DNA of 44,621 nt from Caldithrix sp. (GTDB lineage Bacteria; KSB1; UBA2214; DYKH01). Position numbers and translations under genes: made by a program. Where the stretch lies: assembly GCA_020722685.1 (NCBI GenBank), contig DYKH01000030.1, positions 3,125 to 47,745 of the forward strand. The letters run 5' to 3'. This document shows, piece by piece, positions 1 to 8,560 of the stretch (positions are counted from its first letter, which is position 1; each line of letters begins with the position of its first letter). The notes under the pieces are model-generated. The model was not told the DNA's origin. It did no database searches and saw nothing but the letters and a program-made list of their open reading frames with translations.

Positions 1-20
1 ACACCCCACCAAGTATCACC

Positions 21-50
21 GATGACCTAATGATCATCAATTAGGTCATC
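21..50. repeat. 11-bp perfect inverted repeat before kamA-like gene
   Basis: The arms GATGACCTAAT (21-31) and ATTAGGTCATC (40-50) are perfectly complementary around an 8-base loop. No T-run follows, so an intrinsic terminator is not supported. It could be an operator or the end of an upstream transcription unit. It lies about 135 bases before the kamA-like start. Confidence 0.5.
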
Positions 51-184
51 AAAGCTGCTTCTGAGAGAGCATTGTGTTCGCTCTTCTCACTTTCCTTCTT
101 TTTCATTTAATGAAATCTTTATGGATGGTTGCCTCCTCATCATGCGGAAGGTAACGTTATCATTATTTAAGGGAGTAGACTATC

Positions 185-1570
185 ATGAGCTTTTCAGACA
201 CAGCGGAGCCGGAACCGTCCGCTCTGCTTGCAACATTGGGAACGAAGCAGGTTCGAGCATCCATCGAGCATCGACATTTGCGCAGCGGTGAATGGTGGCA
301 GGCGCGCTTGCCGCAATGGGCGGACGTGAACGAAGCAACCTTTCTCGATGCTCATTGGCAGTTGCGAAACACCATCAGCAAACCTGAGCAGCTTATCGCT
401 CTGGTCAATTATCTTGTAAACGAAAAATTCGCTCAAGACGTGCGGGCTGGTTTCAGCCATGCTCCCATGTCCGTTAGAATTACCCCATATCTTTTGTCGC
501 TCATCGATTGGAGCAACGCGGTCGATGATCCCATCCGCCGCCAGTTCATTCCGCTCGGCTCCGAGCGCGAGCGCGACCATCCCATGTGTACCCTGGATTC
601 TTTGCATGAGCAAAAGGATTCCGTCGTCCCTGGGCTGGTGCATCGGTATCCGGACAAGGTTTTGTTCTTGGCGCTGGATGTCTGTCCGGTTTATTGCCGC
701 TTCTGCACTCGTTCCTACGCCATCGGCAATGACACCAGTCATGTGCACAAAATGAGCTTTCAGCCCGACAAAAAACGCTGGGAAGAAGCTTTCCAATATC
801 TCGAAGCAAACGATGCCGTGGAAGACGTTGTGGTAAGCGGCGGCGATACTTACGTCCTGCATCACAGCATGCTAAAATACATCGGTGATCGGTTGCTGAC
901 CATGCCGCACATTCGTCGCATCCGCTTCGCCACGAAGGGCTTGGCGGTCATGCCGCAAAAAATCCTCAGCGATCACGATTGGGTCGATGCCCTGACGGCG
1001 GTTGTCAATCAAGGCCGGCAACAAGGTGTGCACGTTTGTTTGCACACCCACATAAACCATCCCGAGGAAATAACCGAGATCACCCGCCGCGCCGCGGACG
1101 AGTTGTTCCAACGCGGCATCACCGTGCGCAACCAAACCGTGTTGCAGCGGGGGGTGAATGACAAAGCAGAAATCATGACCGAGTTGGTGCGACGGTTGGC
1201 GTGGATCAATATTCAACCATACTACGTCTATGTTCACGACATGGTGCCGGGGGTGGAAACCTTGCGGACAACGGTGGACAAGGCCATCGAGCTGGAGAAG
1301 CAGGTGCGCGGCCGGACTTCCGGCTTCAACACTCCGTCCTTTGTCTGCGATGTGAGCGGCGGCGCCGGAAAGCGAGTGGTGCACAGTTACGAGCATTATG
1401 ACCGGGAGACCGGCATTGTCGTCTATCGCAGTCCGGCGGTGGACCCGGATCGCGCCTTCATGCACTTCGATCCGCTGCATGCGCTTTCTCGAGAGGTTCG
1501 GGAGGCCTGGCTGCGTAAGGAAAGCCGCGACCAAATGGTTGGGCAGGCCTTGAAGCGTGCGGGATTTTAG
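185..1570 (+). CDS. kamA: KamA-family radical-SAM aminomutase (lysine 2,3-aminomutase-like)
   Basis: The 461-aa protein carries the radical-SAM cluster motif CPVYCRFC (C167, C171, C174). It belongs to the PLP-dependent aminomutase family, which moves an amino group between the alpha and beta carbons using a 4Fe-4S cluster, SAM and PLP. K396 in GGAGK fits the PLP lysine. D352 (VHDM) and D389 (VCDV) are 37 residues apart, and K396 is 7 beyond D389, the spacing of D293, D330 and K337 in clostridial lysine 2,3-aminomutase. Those aspartates bind the substrate side-chain amine, so a lysine-like substrate is favoured over glutamate. EpmB is less likely given the length and 45 extra residues. The ATG follows AAGGGAG with good spacing. 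No lysine fermentation genes (kamDE, kdd) are adjacent, so the product may be used for beta-lysine osmolytes or modification; that is inference. Confidence 0.86.
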   Translation: MSFSDTAEPEPSALLATLGTKQVRASIEHRHLRSGEWWQARLPQWADVNEATFLDAHWQLRNTISKPEQLIALVNYLVNEKFAQDVRAGFSHAPMSVRITPYLLSLIDWSNAVDDPIRRQFIPLGSERERDHPMCTLDSLHEQKDSVVPGLVHRYPDKVLFLALDVCPVYCRFCTRSYAIGNDTSHVHKMSFQPDKKRWEEAFQYLEANDAVEDVVVSGGDTYVLHHSMLKYIGDRLLTMPHIRRIRFATKGLAVMPQKILSDHDWVDALTAVVNQGRQQGVHVCLHTHINHPEEITEITRRAADELFQRGITVRNQTVLQRGVNDKAEIMTELVRRLAWINIQPYYVYVHDMVPGVETLRTTVDKAIELEKQVRGRTSGFNTPSFVCDVSGGAGKRVVHSYEHYDRETGIVVYRSPAVDPDRAFMHFDPLHALSREVREAWLRKESRDQMVGQALKRAGF

Positions 1571-1580
1571 TCAGGGAAAT

Positions 1581-1613
1581 AACTCTGACAGGGTTTCAAG
1601 CCCTGTCAGAGTT
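1581..1613. terminator. Perfect 13-bp stem-loop after kamA-like gene
   Basis: The arms AACTCTGACAGGG (1581-1593) and CCCTGTCAGAGTT (1601-1613) pair perfectly around a 7-base loop. The hairpin lies 10 bases after the kamA-like stop and 20 bases from the stop of the convergent kinase gene, so it could serve both. There is no clear T-run. It may instead be a copy of a dispersed palindrome. Confidence 0.55.
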
Positions 1614-1632
1614 CCAGCTTGATCAATCGAGT

Positions 1633-2118
1633 CTATTGTATTTTATAGCCGATCTTCCGCAAGAATGCTTTTCGATCGGCCACATCCTTCTCACTCTCCA
1701 CACCTTTGGTCTTTTCGCCATCGATCACCCCCAAAATTCCGCGACCTTGCTCGCTTTCGGCCAAAATCACCTCCACCGGATTGGCGCTGGCGCAATAAAA
1801 GTTGACGATTTCCGGAACCTCCCTAAGCACGCGCAGCACGTTGATGGGATAGGCATTGCCCAAGAACAGGATGAAGCAATGGCCGGCGGCGAGGTTCATG
1901 GCGTTCTTCTGCGCCAGTTCCACCAGCTTTTCATCCGTGCCGGTGGCGCGCACCAAACTGGGACCCGAAGATTCGCAGAAAGCAAAACCAAACTTGATAC
2001 CCGGCACGGCACATAATAGGGCCTCGTGCACATCTTCTACAGTCTTGATGAAATGCGACTGGCCTAAGACAAAGTTGAGCTGATCGGGATTTTCGATTTT
2101 GACGGTTTTGAGCTCCAT
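1633..2118 (-). CDS. Adenosine-specific kinase (DUF355/PF04008 family)
   Basis: This 161-aa protein matches the adenosine-specific kinase family along its whole length. Recognised segments are the N-terminal 'NPDQLNFVLGQSHFIKTVED', the central 'GIKFGFAFCESSGP', the 'NAMNLAAGHCFILFL' stretch, and 'FYCASANPVEVILAE' near the C-terminus. Family members are small soluble proteins, common in archaea and thermophilic bacteria, and their structural and biochemical annotation points to adenosine phosphorylation; the physiological role is poorly known. It is monocistronic and convergent with the kamA-like gene. The start is the ATG at 2118, preceded by a GGAGG-type site. The family is confident, the exact activity less so. 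Confidence 0.85.
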   Translation of the reverse strand: MELKTVKIENPDQLNFVLGQSHFIKTVEDVHEALLCAVPGIKFGFAFCESSGPSLVRATGTDEKLVELAQKNAMNLAAGHCFILFLGNAYPINVLRVLREVPEIVNFYCASANPVEVILAESEQGRGILGVIDGEKTKGVESEKDVADRKAFLRKIGYKIQ

Positions 2119-2220
2119 TCAAAAACCTCCAATATTATAAGTTCAAAGACTCCTAACCCGGACAAGCCGGAACCAAAAATGGATAATAGCTCAAACTTAA
2201 ATTAGCTTTCGCCTATCTTA

Positions 2221-2414
2221 ACGCAGAGAACGCCGAGGGCGCAGAGTTACTCAGAGGTTTAGTCATGCTATGAAACTTTCCTCTGCGGTCTCAGCGGCCT
2301 CGGCGTTGAGTTTTTAACATTTGCCAGATTTCGCTAGATGTTTACAATTAAGCTACTAAAATGGACATTCTTCAAGATCACGGATTCGCGATTTGTCATA
2401 TTATCACGGATTCG
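2221..2414. repeat. Intergenic palindromic repeat and short direct repeats
   Basis: Between 2119 and 2432 there is no gene. The segment 2221-2246 (AACGCCGAGG and GCGCAGAG) can pair with 2281-2308 (CTCTGCGG and CCTCGGCGTT), giving an interrupted hairpin with a loop of about 34 bases. Downstream, ATCACGGATTCG occurs twice (2377-2388 and 2403-2414). Both look like dispersed intergenic repeats rather than coding sequence. A role in 3'-end formation of the R-M gene is possible but not shown. Confidence 0.5.
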
Positions 2415-2432
2415 TTTTAGGGTAATAGGAAT

Positions 2433-5400
2433 TCAGAGTGATATTTCAAGAATGCTCGACTCCACTTCAGTGACCAAATCGTCGAGAGATTCCTGAATGC
2501 CGATTGTCTCGGCAATGGCGGTGACTACCTGCGCGTAGGTGGCAATCTCCTCCGATGAGAGAATCCTGCCCCTGCGGTCCTTGAGCCATTTCTCGGCAAC
2601 TTGGTAGCCGCCAACGTGGTAATCCCAAACTTTGGTTGGAATCCCGGCAAAATAGGTATCCGAGTTGATGTAGGCTCGGTTCTTCTCGGCATCGTATTCA
2701 ACCTTGAGAACACGCAAGTCGCCGGTACCTTCGCATTTGGCAATCGGCTTGGCGAGCTTTTTCGATCTCAGCAAGTGCAGATCAACCAGTTCTGCGCCTT
2801 TCTCGGAGAGTTTCTGAAACAGTACGGCATCCTTTGTGAAGGGGACATGAGGAAAATCCGTCTTCAAGAACTCGGCGTACTTGCTGCGATAGCTGTTCGA
2901 ATAAAGAACCGCGTAGATATAGTTGAAAATGGTTTCCGGCGTGGGCTCTTTATGGTATGCCTCCTTGAGCGATGAGAGAAGCTTCGGATTCAGGTTCGGC
3001 TTGCGAGTGGCATAGGCGGCCTGCGGCTCAAAAACGAACATTGCCTGGTAAACTTGATGCGCAGAATGGCCGCCCGAACCGCTCGCAAAAGGTTCCTCAT
3101 ACAGGTATAAAGGAAAACAGTAGTCTATTGTCTTCTGGGAGACGGCGACGTGTTCAACGATTTGGCTCGAGACGAATACATGAGACCAAGGTATTGCTGT
3201 TTCGACGCGACGAGGCAGAACCAGCGCTTGATTGGGGCGAAGCATATGCTTCATCACCTCGCCTCTCGGCATACAGTGAAATCCTCTTGATTTGCCTGTA
3301 TAATAAGTGAAGCGTATGTCAAAAGGTCTGTAAAGAATTGGAACCACGTTTTCTTTGTTTAGCCCGGAGTTCTTGAGATCTTCTTGGGCTAGGACCACCT
3401 GCCAATCTCTTGCATCATTGCCAAGATTATATGCATGCCGAGCAATTTCCGGATCAAGAGATGAAAAGTTCAGGACGGTTTTCCAGATGTCTTGCGATGA
3501 CCAATGAATAGTCAAATGGTCTCTCGCTGTAACGATACCAACGCTGTTTGTAGGAAAGAGCGAAGGGATGCTGGGGTATGATTGAAACTGCCGTTGCAGC
3601 TTTTCTTCTCGCGGAACGAACAAGTAAAGAGGTGCAAAAGGCCGCACAACGCTCCATTCTGTTTTCTTGTGGTGATGCTTGAGTAGCCAATCGTATTTCT
3701 GTTCGCGTAGACCCCAAAGTTCGCTGTACCTGATCTTTTTCCTTGCAGCCGAGGTTTTACGCTTGACCAAAATGGCTATGGCAACTCCTTGGCGGATGTC
3801 GAACACATTCTCATCCTTGGACCCGTCAGGGGCTTTTTCCTTCTTCAGCGAATTGCCGTGCAGATCCAGAATATAGATTTCGTCAAAAGAATTCATCAGC
3901 GATTGACGCATGCCCCGGAAGGTGGGATTGTCGAGATAGCTGTGATTGGTGATGAAACCGAGAACGCCTTCACCGATCTGCTCAATCTTCCATTGTGCAA
4001 AGCGGATAAACTTGACGTAATCATCCTGAAGCCATTTGGGATTCTTCTCGCCGAGGGGCTTGCCATCTACCTGCTTATAAGTTTCAATTTGCTCTGTAAT
4101 CCAGTCGCTCTTGTTAGCCGAGTGGCCGGAATAGGGCGGGTTGCCGAGGATGACCAGAACAGGTCTTTCCTTCTTCACTTTACCGGCCAGGTGTGACTCT
4201 TCGGACAGCGAAGCCATCCCCGGCAGGGAAGTTTGCGCCAGCTCTTCCATCTCCAATGTGTTGGTGAGATAAAACTGGAAACGCTCCTCGCCGGAGAGCT
4301 TGTGGCCAAGCTCTTCGAGAAGATAGCCCATCTTCAAGTGACCGGCTGCATAGGGCGCCATCATCAGCTCGAAGGCGAAAAAGTGCTGGAGAATATGGTC
4401 TTCGATGAATCGTGCCTTGGCGCCTTCGCCGTACTTGGCCACAAATTGTCGGACAGCTAACTTGGTTGCTTCAGCAAGGAAGGTGAGGGTGCCGCCGGCC
4501 GGGTCGAGAACCGTGACGGAATGCGTTGCAAAGCCGTCTTGTCGATCGAAGGTTTCCTTGAGAATGATGTCAAGCGAACGAACAATGTACGAAACCACCG
4601 GCTCGGGCGTGTAGTAAACGCCGCGGCGCTCACGCTCCTGCGGATTGTATTCCGCAAGAAAGGTCTCGTAGAAGTGAAAGATCGGATCGGTTCCTTTGCC
4701 GTCCTTGAAATATTGATGCAGGATTGCTTTGACGTCGGCAACGGCAAGAACTTCGGCAATGTCGTCAACAGTCACCTGCATTTGTTCGGGCGGGTCAAAG
4801 GAAATGAAATGAAAGATGTCCCGGAGAATGCCGATGGTCTTGGGGATCAAGTCGTAAGCCAGCTTGCGGTTGAAAGTCCCGTCAGCCCTGGTTCTGGCGG
4901 CGAAGAGACCATAGGTGATGGTTTGCGCATACAAGTCAGCAAACTCGTCGGGACTGAGATTGGCGATGAGGTGTTTTTGAAAGGCCTCATAGAATCCCAT
5001 GATCTTTCTTGCGCCAGCGGTCGATGCCTCGCGAAGCTCCTCTTTGATGACCTGATCTCTGAGAAATCGCGTGCGGCTTGCCAGCTCCGTGGCAAGACTC
5101 TCAGCAGTGAACTGGGTCGGCAGAGAAAACTGGCAGAACTTTTCCAGCAAAGCCAAGAACTTTGTCGTATGCTCGGCGGGTGGTATCGTCTTCAGCTTGG
5201 CAGGAATGAACGGTCGGGCCAGTAAGACCCTATCGACTCGTTGCCCACTGCGGTAAAGCCGGAACTCGTAGAAATTGGTCAGGATCAGGTTGGGGAACGT
5301 TGAGATGTAGCGCTTGAGCTGGTCGGAAGTCTCACTGTCATCGAGATTGGCCTGCGGCGGCTTGGCTTCGATGTAGCCGACCTGAGAATGCTTGCCGTCC

Positions 5401-5585
5401 CAGACCCGAAAGTCCGGGTTGCCGGCCTCGGTTTTCTTTGGCAGAACTGTGACGTGGACTTTTTTGTGCCTTTTGGTATCCGAGAACTCTTCTACCAGCT
5501 CGGCAAGGGCGGAATAATAAGACTCCTCCCGGGCGTCGCCCCGCTTGGTGATGGAGGCTACTTTGTCGATGTAAGCGTCAATCAT
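2433..5585 (-). CDS. Fused restriction-methyltransferase, type IIG / type ISP-like (N6-adenine)
   Basis: This single 1050-aa polypeptide appears to combine restriction and modification. The N-terminus has a PD-(D/E)xK nuclease-like arrangement: D58 in PDFR and E73-A-K75. The methyltransferase core has a motif I-like VLDPAGGTLTF starting near residue 359 (D361) and the N6-adenine catalytic motif NPPY at 482-485. The C-terminal half, including 'RPFDIRFTYYTGKSRGF', resembles the target-recognition domain of type ISP enzymes. Type ISP proteins are about 1500-1600 aa with a helicase-like ATPase between nuclease and methylase. No Walker motifs are visible here and the length is short, so a type IIG or methylation-dependent phage-defence enzyme fits better. 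Motif I is unusual (AGGTL rather than a canonical GxG). No separate R, M or S subunit is adjacent. The gene lies 86 bases downstream of a small winged-helix ORF on the same strand. Confidence 0.87.
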   Translation of the reverse strand: MIDAYIDKVASITKRGDAREESYYSALAELVEEFSDTKRHKKVHVTVLPKKTEAGNPDFRVWDGKHSQVGYIEAKPPQANLDDSETSDQLKRYISTFPNLILTNFYEFRLYRSGQRVDRVLLARPFIPAKLKTIPPAEHTTKFLALLEKFCQFSLPTQFTAESLATELASRTRFLRDQVIKEELREASTAGARKIMGFYEAFQKHLIANLSPDEFADLYAQTITYGLFAARTRADGTFNRKLAYDLIPKTIGILRDIFHFISFDPPEQMQVTVDDIAEVLAVADVKAILHQYFKDGKGTDPIFHFYETFLAEYNPQERERRGVYYTPEPVVSYIVRSLDIILKETFDRQDGFATHSVTVLDPAGGTLTFLAEATKLAVRQFVAKYGEGAKARFIEDHILQHFFAFELMMAPYAAGHLKMGYLLEELGHKLSGEERFQFYLTNTLEMEELAQTSLPGMASLSEESHLAGKVKKERPVLVILGNPPYSGHSANKSDWITEQIETYKQVDGKPLGEKNPKWLQDDYVKFIRFAQWKIEQIGEGVLGFITNHSYLDNPTFRGMRQSLMNSFDEIYILDLHGNSLKKEKAPDGSKDENVFDIRQGVAIAILVKRKTSAARKKIRYSELWGLREQKYDWLLKHHHKKTEWSVVRPFAPLYLFVPREEKLQRQFQSYPSIPSLFPTNSVGIVTARDHLTIHWSSQDIWKTVLNFSSLDPEIARHAYNLGNDARDWQVVLAQEDLKNSGLNKENVVPILYRPFDIRFTYYTGKSRGFHCMPRGEVMKHMLRPNQALVLPRRVETAIPWSHVFVSSQIVEHVAVSQKTIDYCFPLYLYEEPFASGSGGHSAHQVYQAMFVFEPQAAYATRKPNLNPKLLSSLKEAYHKEPTPETIFNYIYAVLYSNSYRSKYAEFLKTDFPHVPFTKDAVLFQKLSEKGAELVDLHLLRSKKLAKPIAKCEGTGDLRVLKVEYDAEKNRAYINSDTYFAGIPTKVWDYHVGGYQVAEKWLKDRRGRILSSEEIATYAQVVTAIAETIGIQESLDDLVTEVESSILEISL

Positions 5586-5671
5586 TCTCTTTCCGGTTCG
5601 GAATTAAGGTCAATCAGAATGTGCAGCAGCTTGCGATTCCGATAGTCTAATCCTTCTGTGGAGTTACATTT

Positions 5672-5902
5672 TTAAATTCTCTTGACTACCTCCCAGTATC
5701 CACCCTTGTCCGGTCCGACTCGTCTTATCACCCCCTTTTTCTTCAAACGATTCAGATGATATTTGATCCCATCAGGAGTCAATCCGATTTTTCTGGCCAA
5801 TTCTCCTCTTGTTATTCTCGGATTTTTCTGGGTCGTTTCTGGGTAGTTTCTGGGTAGGCGGCCATCTTGCCGACAAATTTCCACGAGCCTTCCACAGGAC
5901 AC
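5672..5902 (-). CDS. Small winged-helix DNA-binding protein, possibly a C-terminal remnant
   Basis: The 76-aa product has a winged helix-turn-helix: 'PRITRGELARKIGLTPDGI' forms the helices, and 'KYHLNRLKKKGVIRRVG' plus 'PDKGGYWEV' form the recognition helix and wing. This matches the C-terminal domain of AlbA_2/Schlafen-type RecG-like regulators, which often carry a TTQK-repeat linker just before it. Here PETTQK precedes the domain. The start is a GTG and the N-terminal 18 residues look random. It may therefore be a stranded C-terminal fragment. Alternatively, as a tiny HTH protein directly upstream of a restriction enzyme, it could act as a controller. The sequence does not decide between these. 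Confidence 0.55.
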   Translation of the reverse strand: MSCGRLVEICRQDGRLPRNYPETTQKNPRITRGELARKIGLTPDGIKYHLNRLKKKGVIRRVGPDKGGYWEVVKRI

Positions 5903-5953
5903 TAACAGTCATGTATAGAAATGGTGAGGCAAGGGTACGCTCTGCCTGTCATC

Positions 5954-8521
5954 CTACCACCCAAGCAGGTGACGATAATAGTCAAAGTACGCCGTAATGG
6001 ATCGGCTGCTCTCCAGATAGGCGCCAACGGTAAAAACGAGCAACAAAATTGCGATGAGGTAAAGTAGCATCGTTTTCCAAATGGTTATTTGCAGAATCAC
6101 CTTGGTGCCGCGGAACGTTCTCACGGCAAACCACAGCACCATGGCTCCCAAATAGATGAGGCTCGGGATGACCAAGTTTGGCTTGCCCAGCGCCCGATAA
6201 AAAATGATTGCCAAAGGCAGAGAAAGAAGCATATTGGCCGGCACCCATAGCACAAAAGCCGTAAGTTGTCCCAGCCGCAAGTAACGTCCCTGAATAAACG
6301 TGATGACTTTTAGCAACATGACTTGCAAAGCGGCAATAACCACCAATAAAAAAACAAAAGCAGGGAGGAAAGCCGCGGGATGCCATATAAGCCATAGGAC
6401 ACGGAATTTGGTAGCAGGATGCGCAAACAGCCAAGTCAGCATTTCATCGAAGTAACTGTTGAAACGTAAAAAATAGGCAAAACTTGCCGCGAATATGGAT
6501 ATGATGAGGAACGTAGCGATGCCCATCGCTCCGGTCAAAAACGGACTGACTTGGCGGTTTTCGTTGAGGTCCATATAAAAGCCATGGGGATAAAAGAATA
6601 GCCGGCGAAGATAAAGCCGCAAGCGGCGGTCGCGATTATAAATCACCAGCACGATCACTACCAATGCCAGGCTAGTGACTTGAAACAGGATCGGCTCTTC
6701 GACCAGGATATCCGTCTGCAAGATATTGGGTGGCGGCGTGCCTTTAAAGAGGGCGCTCACGCAATCGTAGGCCGCGCGCTTGTTTCCCGAAGCATCCAGC
6801 ATGCCGGCGAGAAACAGATTGGCTTGATGTCGCGGTCCCCAGAAGGTGTGAGGTGTGTTGCCCAACCAATCGCGCAAAGGCGCTACGATGACGCCGGCAG
6901 TTTGCTTGTTTTCAAGAATTTCGTGCACGCCGTTCTTCAGCAAATAAGCTTGATTTCGCTCGGCAAGCTTTGGGTGTTCGCTCAAAGGCAGGAGCGCCGT
7001 AACCTGAAAAATCGTGGCCGCTGTCGGCGAGAGGCTCGGTCGGTTTCGTGAAGAAAAACGCTCCAACTCATCCGATGGGATGTCGAGGATTAGCAAATCC
7101 ACCGGCAGTCCCGCTTTGGACCGAGCCGATGCGCGAATGCTTGCATAGACAGGCCGGTCGTCCAACTGCTTGGCATTTTCGTATAGCCGCCTGACCCATT
7201 TTTCCGTGCGCGGATCGTTGGCGTCATAGCCGCTGCCGATTCCCCAGGCAATGATCGAAGGATGCTCCTGATAACCTTTGATAAGGTCTGTTAACGCGGC
7301 CATGGCGTTATTGATGAGGCCCTGATCATCGAACAAAGCCGGAGGAACATTCACAACGGGTATCTCCACCAAAACCGCCAGTCCCAGCTTGTCGCACGTC
7401 TCAAGCAAATGCTGTGGCGGCGAGCCGGCGAACACTCGCACGGCGTTCGCACCTGCAGCCTGAATGGCCAGCAAATCCACATCGATCCTTTTTTCCAGTT
7501 CGTCCCCAGACAATTGGCGAATCTGAGCATCTTCCACCCATTGAATGGCTTTTAATCGCATGGGCTGATCGTTGATGAGAAGTGATCCATTGGCCACATT
7601 CAGTTTCCGCAAGCCAAAAGAAAGCTCGGCTTGATGCAGCACTTTCCCTTGATCGACAAGGGTGGCAATCAGACGATACAGGTGGGGCGAGCCGGGACTC
7701 CACAGCTTGGGCTGGTTAATGATGGCAAAGTGTTGCGCCGAGGCATCCGGCAGACCGAGATCGATAACCGGACTCCGCCAAATTGGAATGGTATTTCCGT
7801 CTTCAGACAACTCCAACATGCAGCCGGAAAGCTCCGGCTTTTTGCCGTACCTGGGCGCCGGCTGACCTGAGATGGCCTGGTTCTTCAAATTGATCTGCAC
7901 GGTCAGCATTGCCTGACTGCTTTGCGAATCGCCTTCAGAGACAACGGACAGTTCGGCGATAAAGGGTTGGCGCCTCGCCGCCAAAACAACATCCCGGAAC
8001 AGCGCCCCTCCCCTCAGGGGTAATCCGCGATAGCCCAATACCAATGGAACGGAGCGATGATAGTCCAATCGTGTGTCGACTTCCACCATCAGCTCGTTCG
8101 GATCGCCGATGAAGAGCAAATCCTTGGCGATGTTGAGGACGAACGGCGTGGTGTTGTTGCCATGTCCACCAATGATTTTCTTATTCAAATAGATTGAACA
8201 AGAGCCATCGACTCCGCCAAAAAACAGCCGATAGTCATCCGCTATGAAGGCGGAATCCAGCGTAAAGTAGCGGCGGAAGGTGAACTGTCCAGATTCTGCG
8301 AAGAAACGAGGAAGAGTCACACTTTGCCACTCTTCGTCATCGCTTACTTTATATTCCCATTCTCCGGACAGGCTCAACTTCCGGTAATGAGCGGAGGTGT
8401 CGACATCGGAAAACACGGCAACATCGAGCGGCTGGCGGCTTTCTGCCTGAGCGGCTGCGAATAGACAGCAAATCACAAAAGAGAGCAAAATCAAATTAAA
8501 ATTTCGATAAGCAAATCTCAT
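5954..8521 (-). CDS. GH2-like ectodomain fused to a multi-pass membrane domain (probable pseudo-enzyme)
   Basis: The 855-aa protein begins with a signal peptide ending near 'CLFAAAQA'. Residues about 30-600 follow the glycoside hydrolase family 2 plan: a jelly-roll, an Ig-like domain, then a TIM barrel entered at 'LLINDQPMRLKAIQWVED'. The barrel motif expected to read like W-x-x-G-N-E is WGIGSGYD (near residue 425), so the acid/base glutamate is missing. I also find no E-[YF]-G nucleophile segment. From about residue 625 there is an apparently polytopic region of roughly six hydrophobic segments. The protein would thus present an inactive or altered carbohydrate-recognition fold outside the cytoplasmic membrane. 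It is followed on the same strand, with the peptidase gene 39 bases upstream, and may be co-transcribed. The domain assignment is firm; substrate and function are unknown. Confidence 0.75.
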   Translation of the reverse strand: MRFAYRNFNLILLSFVICCLFAAAQAESRQPLDVAVFSDVDTSAHYRKLSLSGEWEYKVSDDEEWQSVTLPRFFAESGQFTFRRYFTLDSAFIADDYRLFFGGVDGSCSIYLNKKIIGGHGNNTTPFVLNIAKDLLFIGDPNELMVEVDTRLDYHRSVPLVLGYRGLPLRGGALFRDVVLAARRQPFIAELSVVSEGDSQSSQAMLTVQINLKNQAISGQPAPRYGKKPELSGCMLELSEDGNTIPIWRSPVIDLGLPDASAQHFAIINQPKLWSPGSPHLYRLIATLVDQGKVLHQAELSFGLRKLNVANGSLLINDQPMRLKAIQWVEDAQIRQLSGDELEKRIDVDLLAIQAAGANAVRVFAGSPPQHLLETCDKLGLAVLVEIPVVNVPPALFDDQGLINNAMAALTDLIKGYQEHPSIIAWGIGSGYDANDPRTEKWVRRLYENAKQLDDRPVYASIRASARSKAGLPVDLLILDIPSDELERFSSRNRPSLSPTAATIFQVTALLPLSEHPKLAERNQAYLLKNGVHEILENKQTAGVIVAPLRDWLGNTPHTFWGPRHQANLFLAGMLDASGNKRAAYDCVSALFKGTPPPNILQTDILVEEPILFQVTSLALVVIVLVIYNRDRRLRLYLRRLFFYPHGFYMDLNENRQVSPFLTGAMGIATFLIISIFAASFAYFLRFNSYFDEMLTWLFAHPATKFRVLWLIWHPAAFLPAFVFLLVVIAALQVMLLKVITFIQGRYLRLGQLTAFVLWVPANMLLSLPLAIIFYRALGKPNLVIPSLIYLGAMVLWFAVRTFRGTKVILQITIWKTMLLYLIAILLLVFTVGAYLESSRSITAYFDYYRHLLGW

Positions 8522-8560
8522 ATAGGCAATCCAGAACTCTCTCTAAAATTTAGTTTTCCT

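Noticed and set aside
872..1534. 220-aa open frame antisense to the KamA-like gene
   Set aside because: No recognisable domain, and the sense frame is a clear radical-SAM enzyme.
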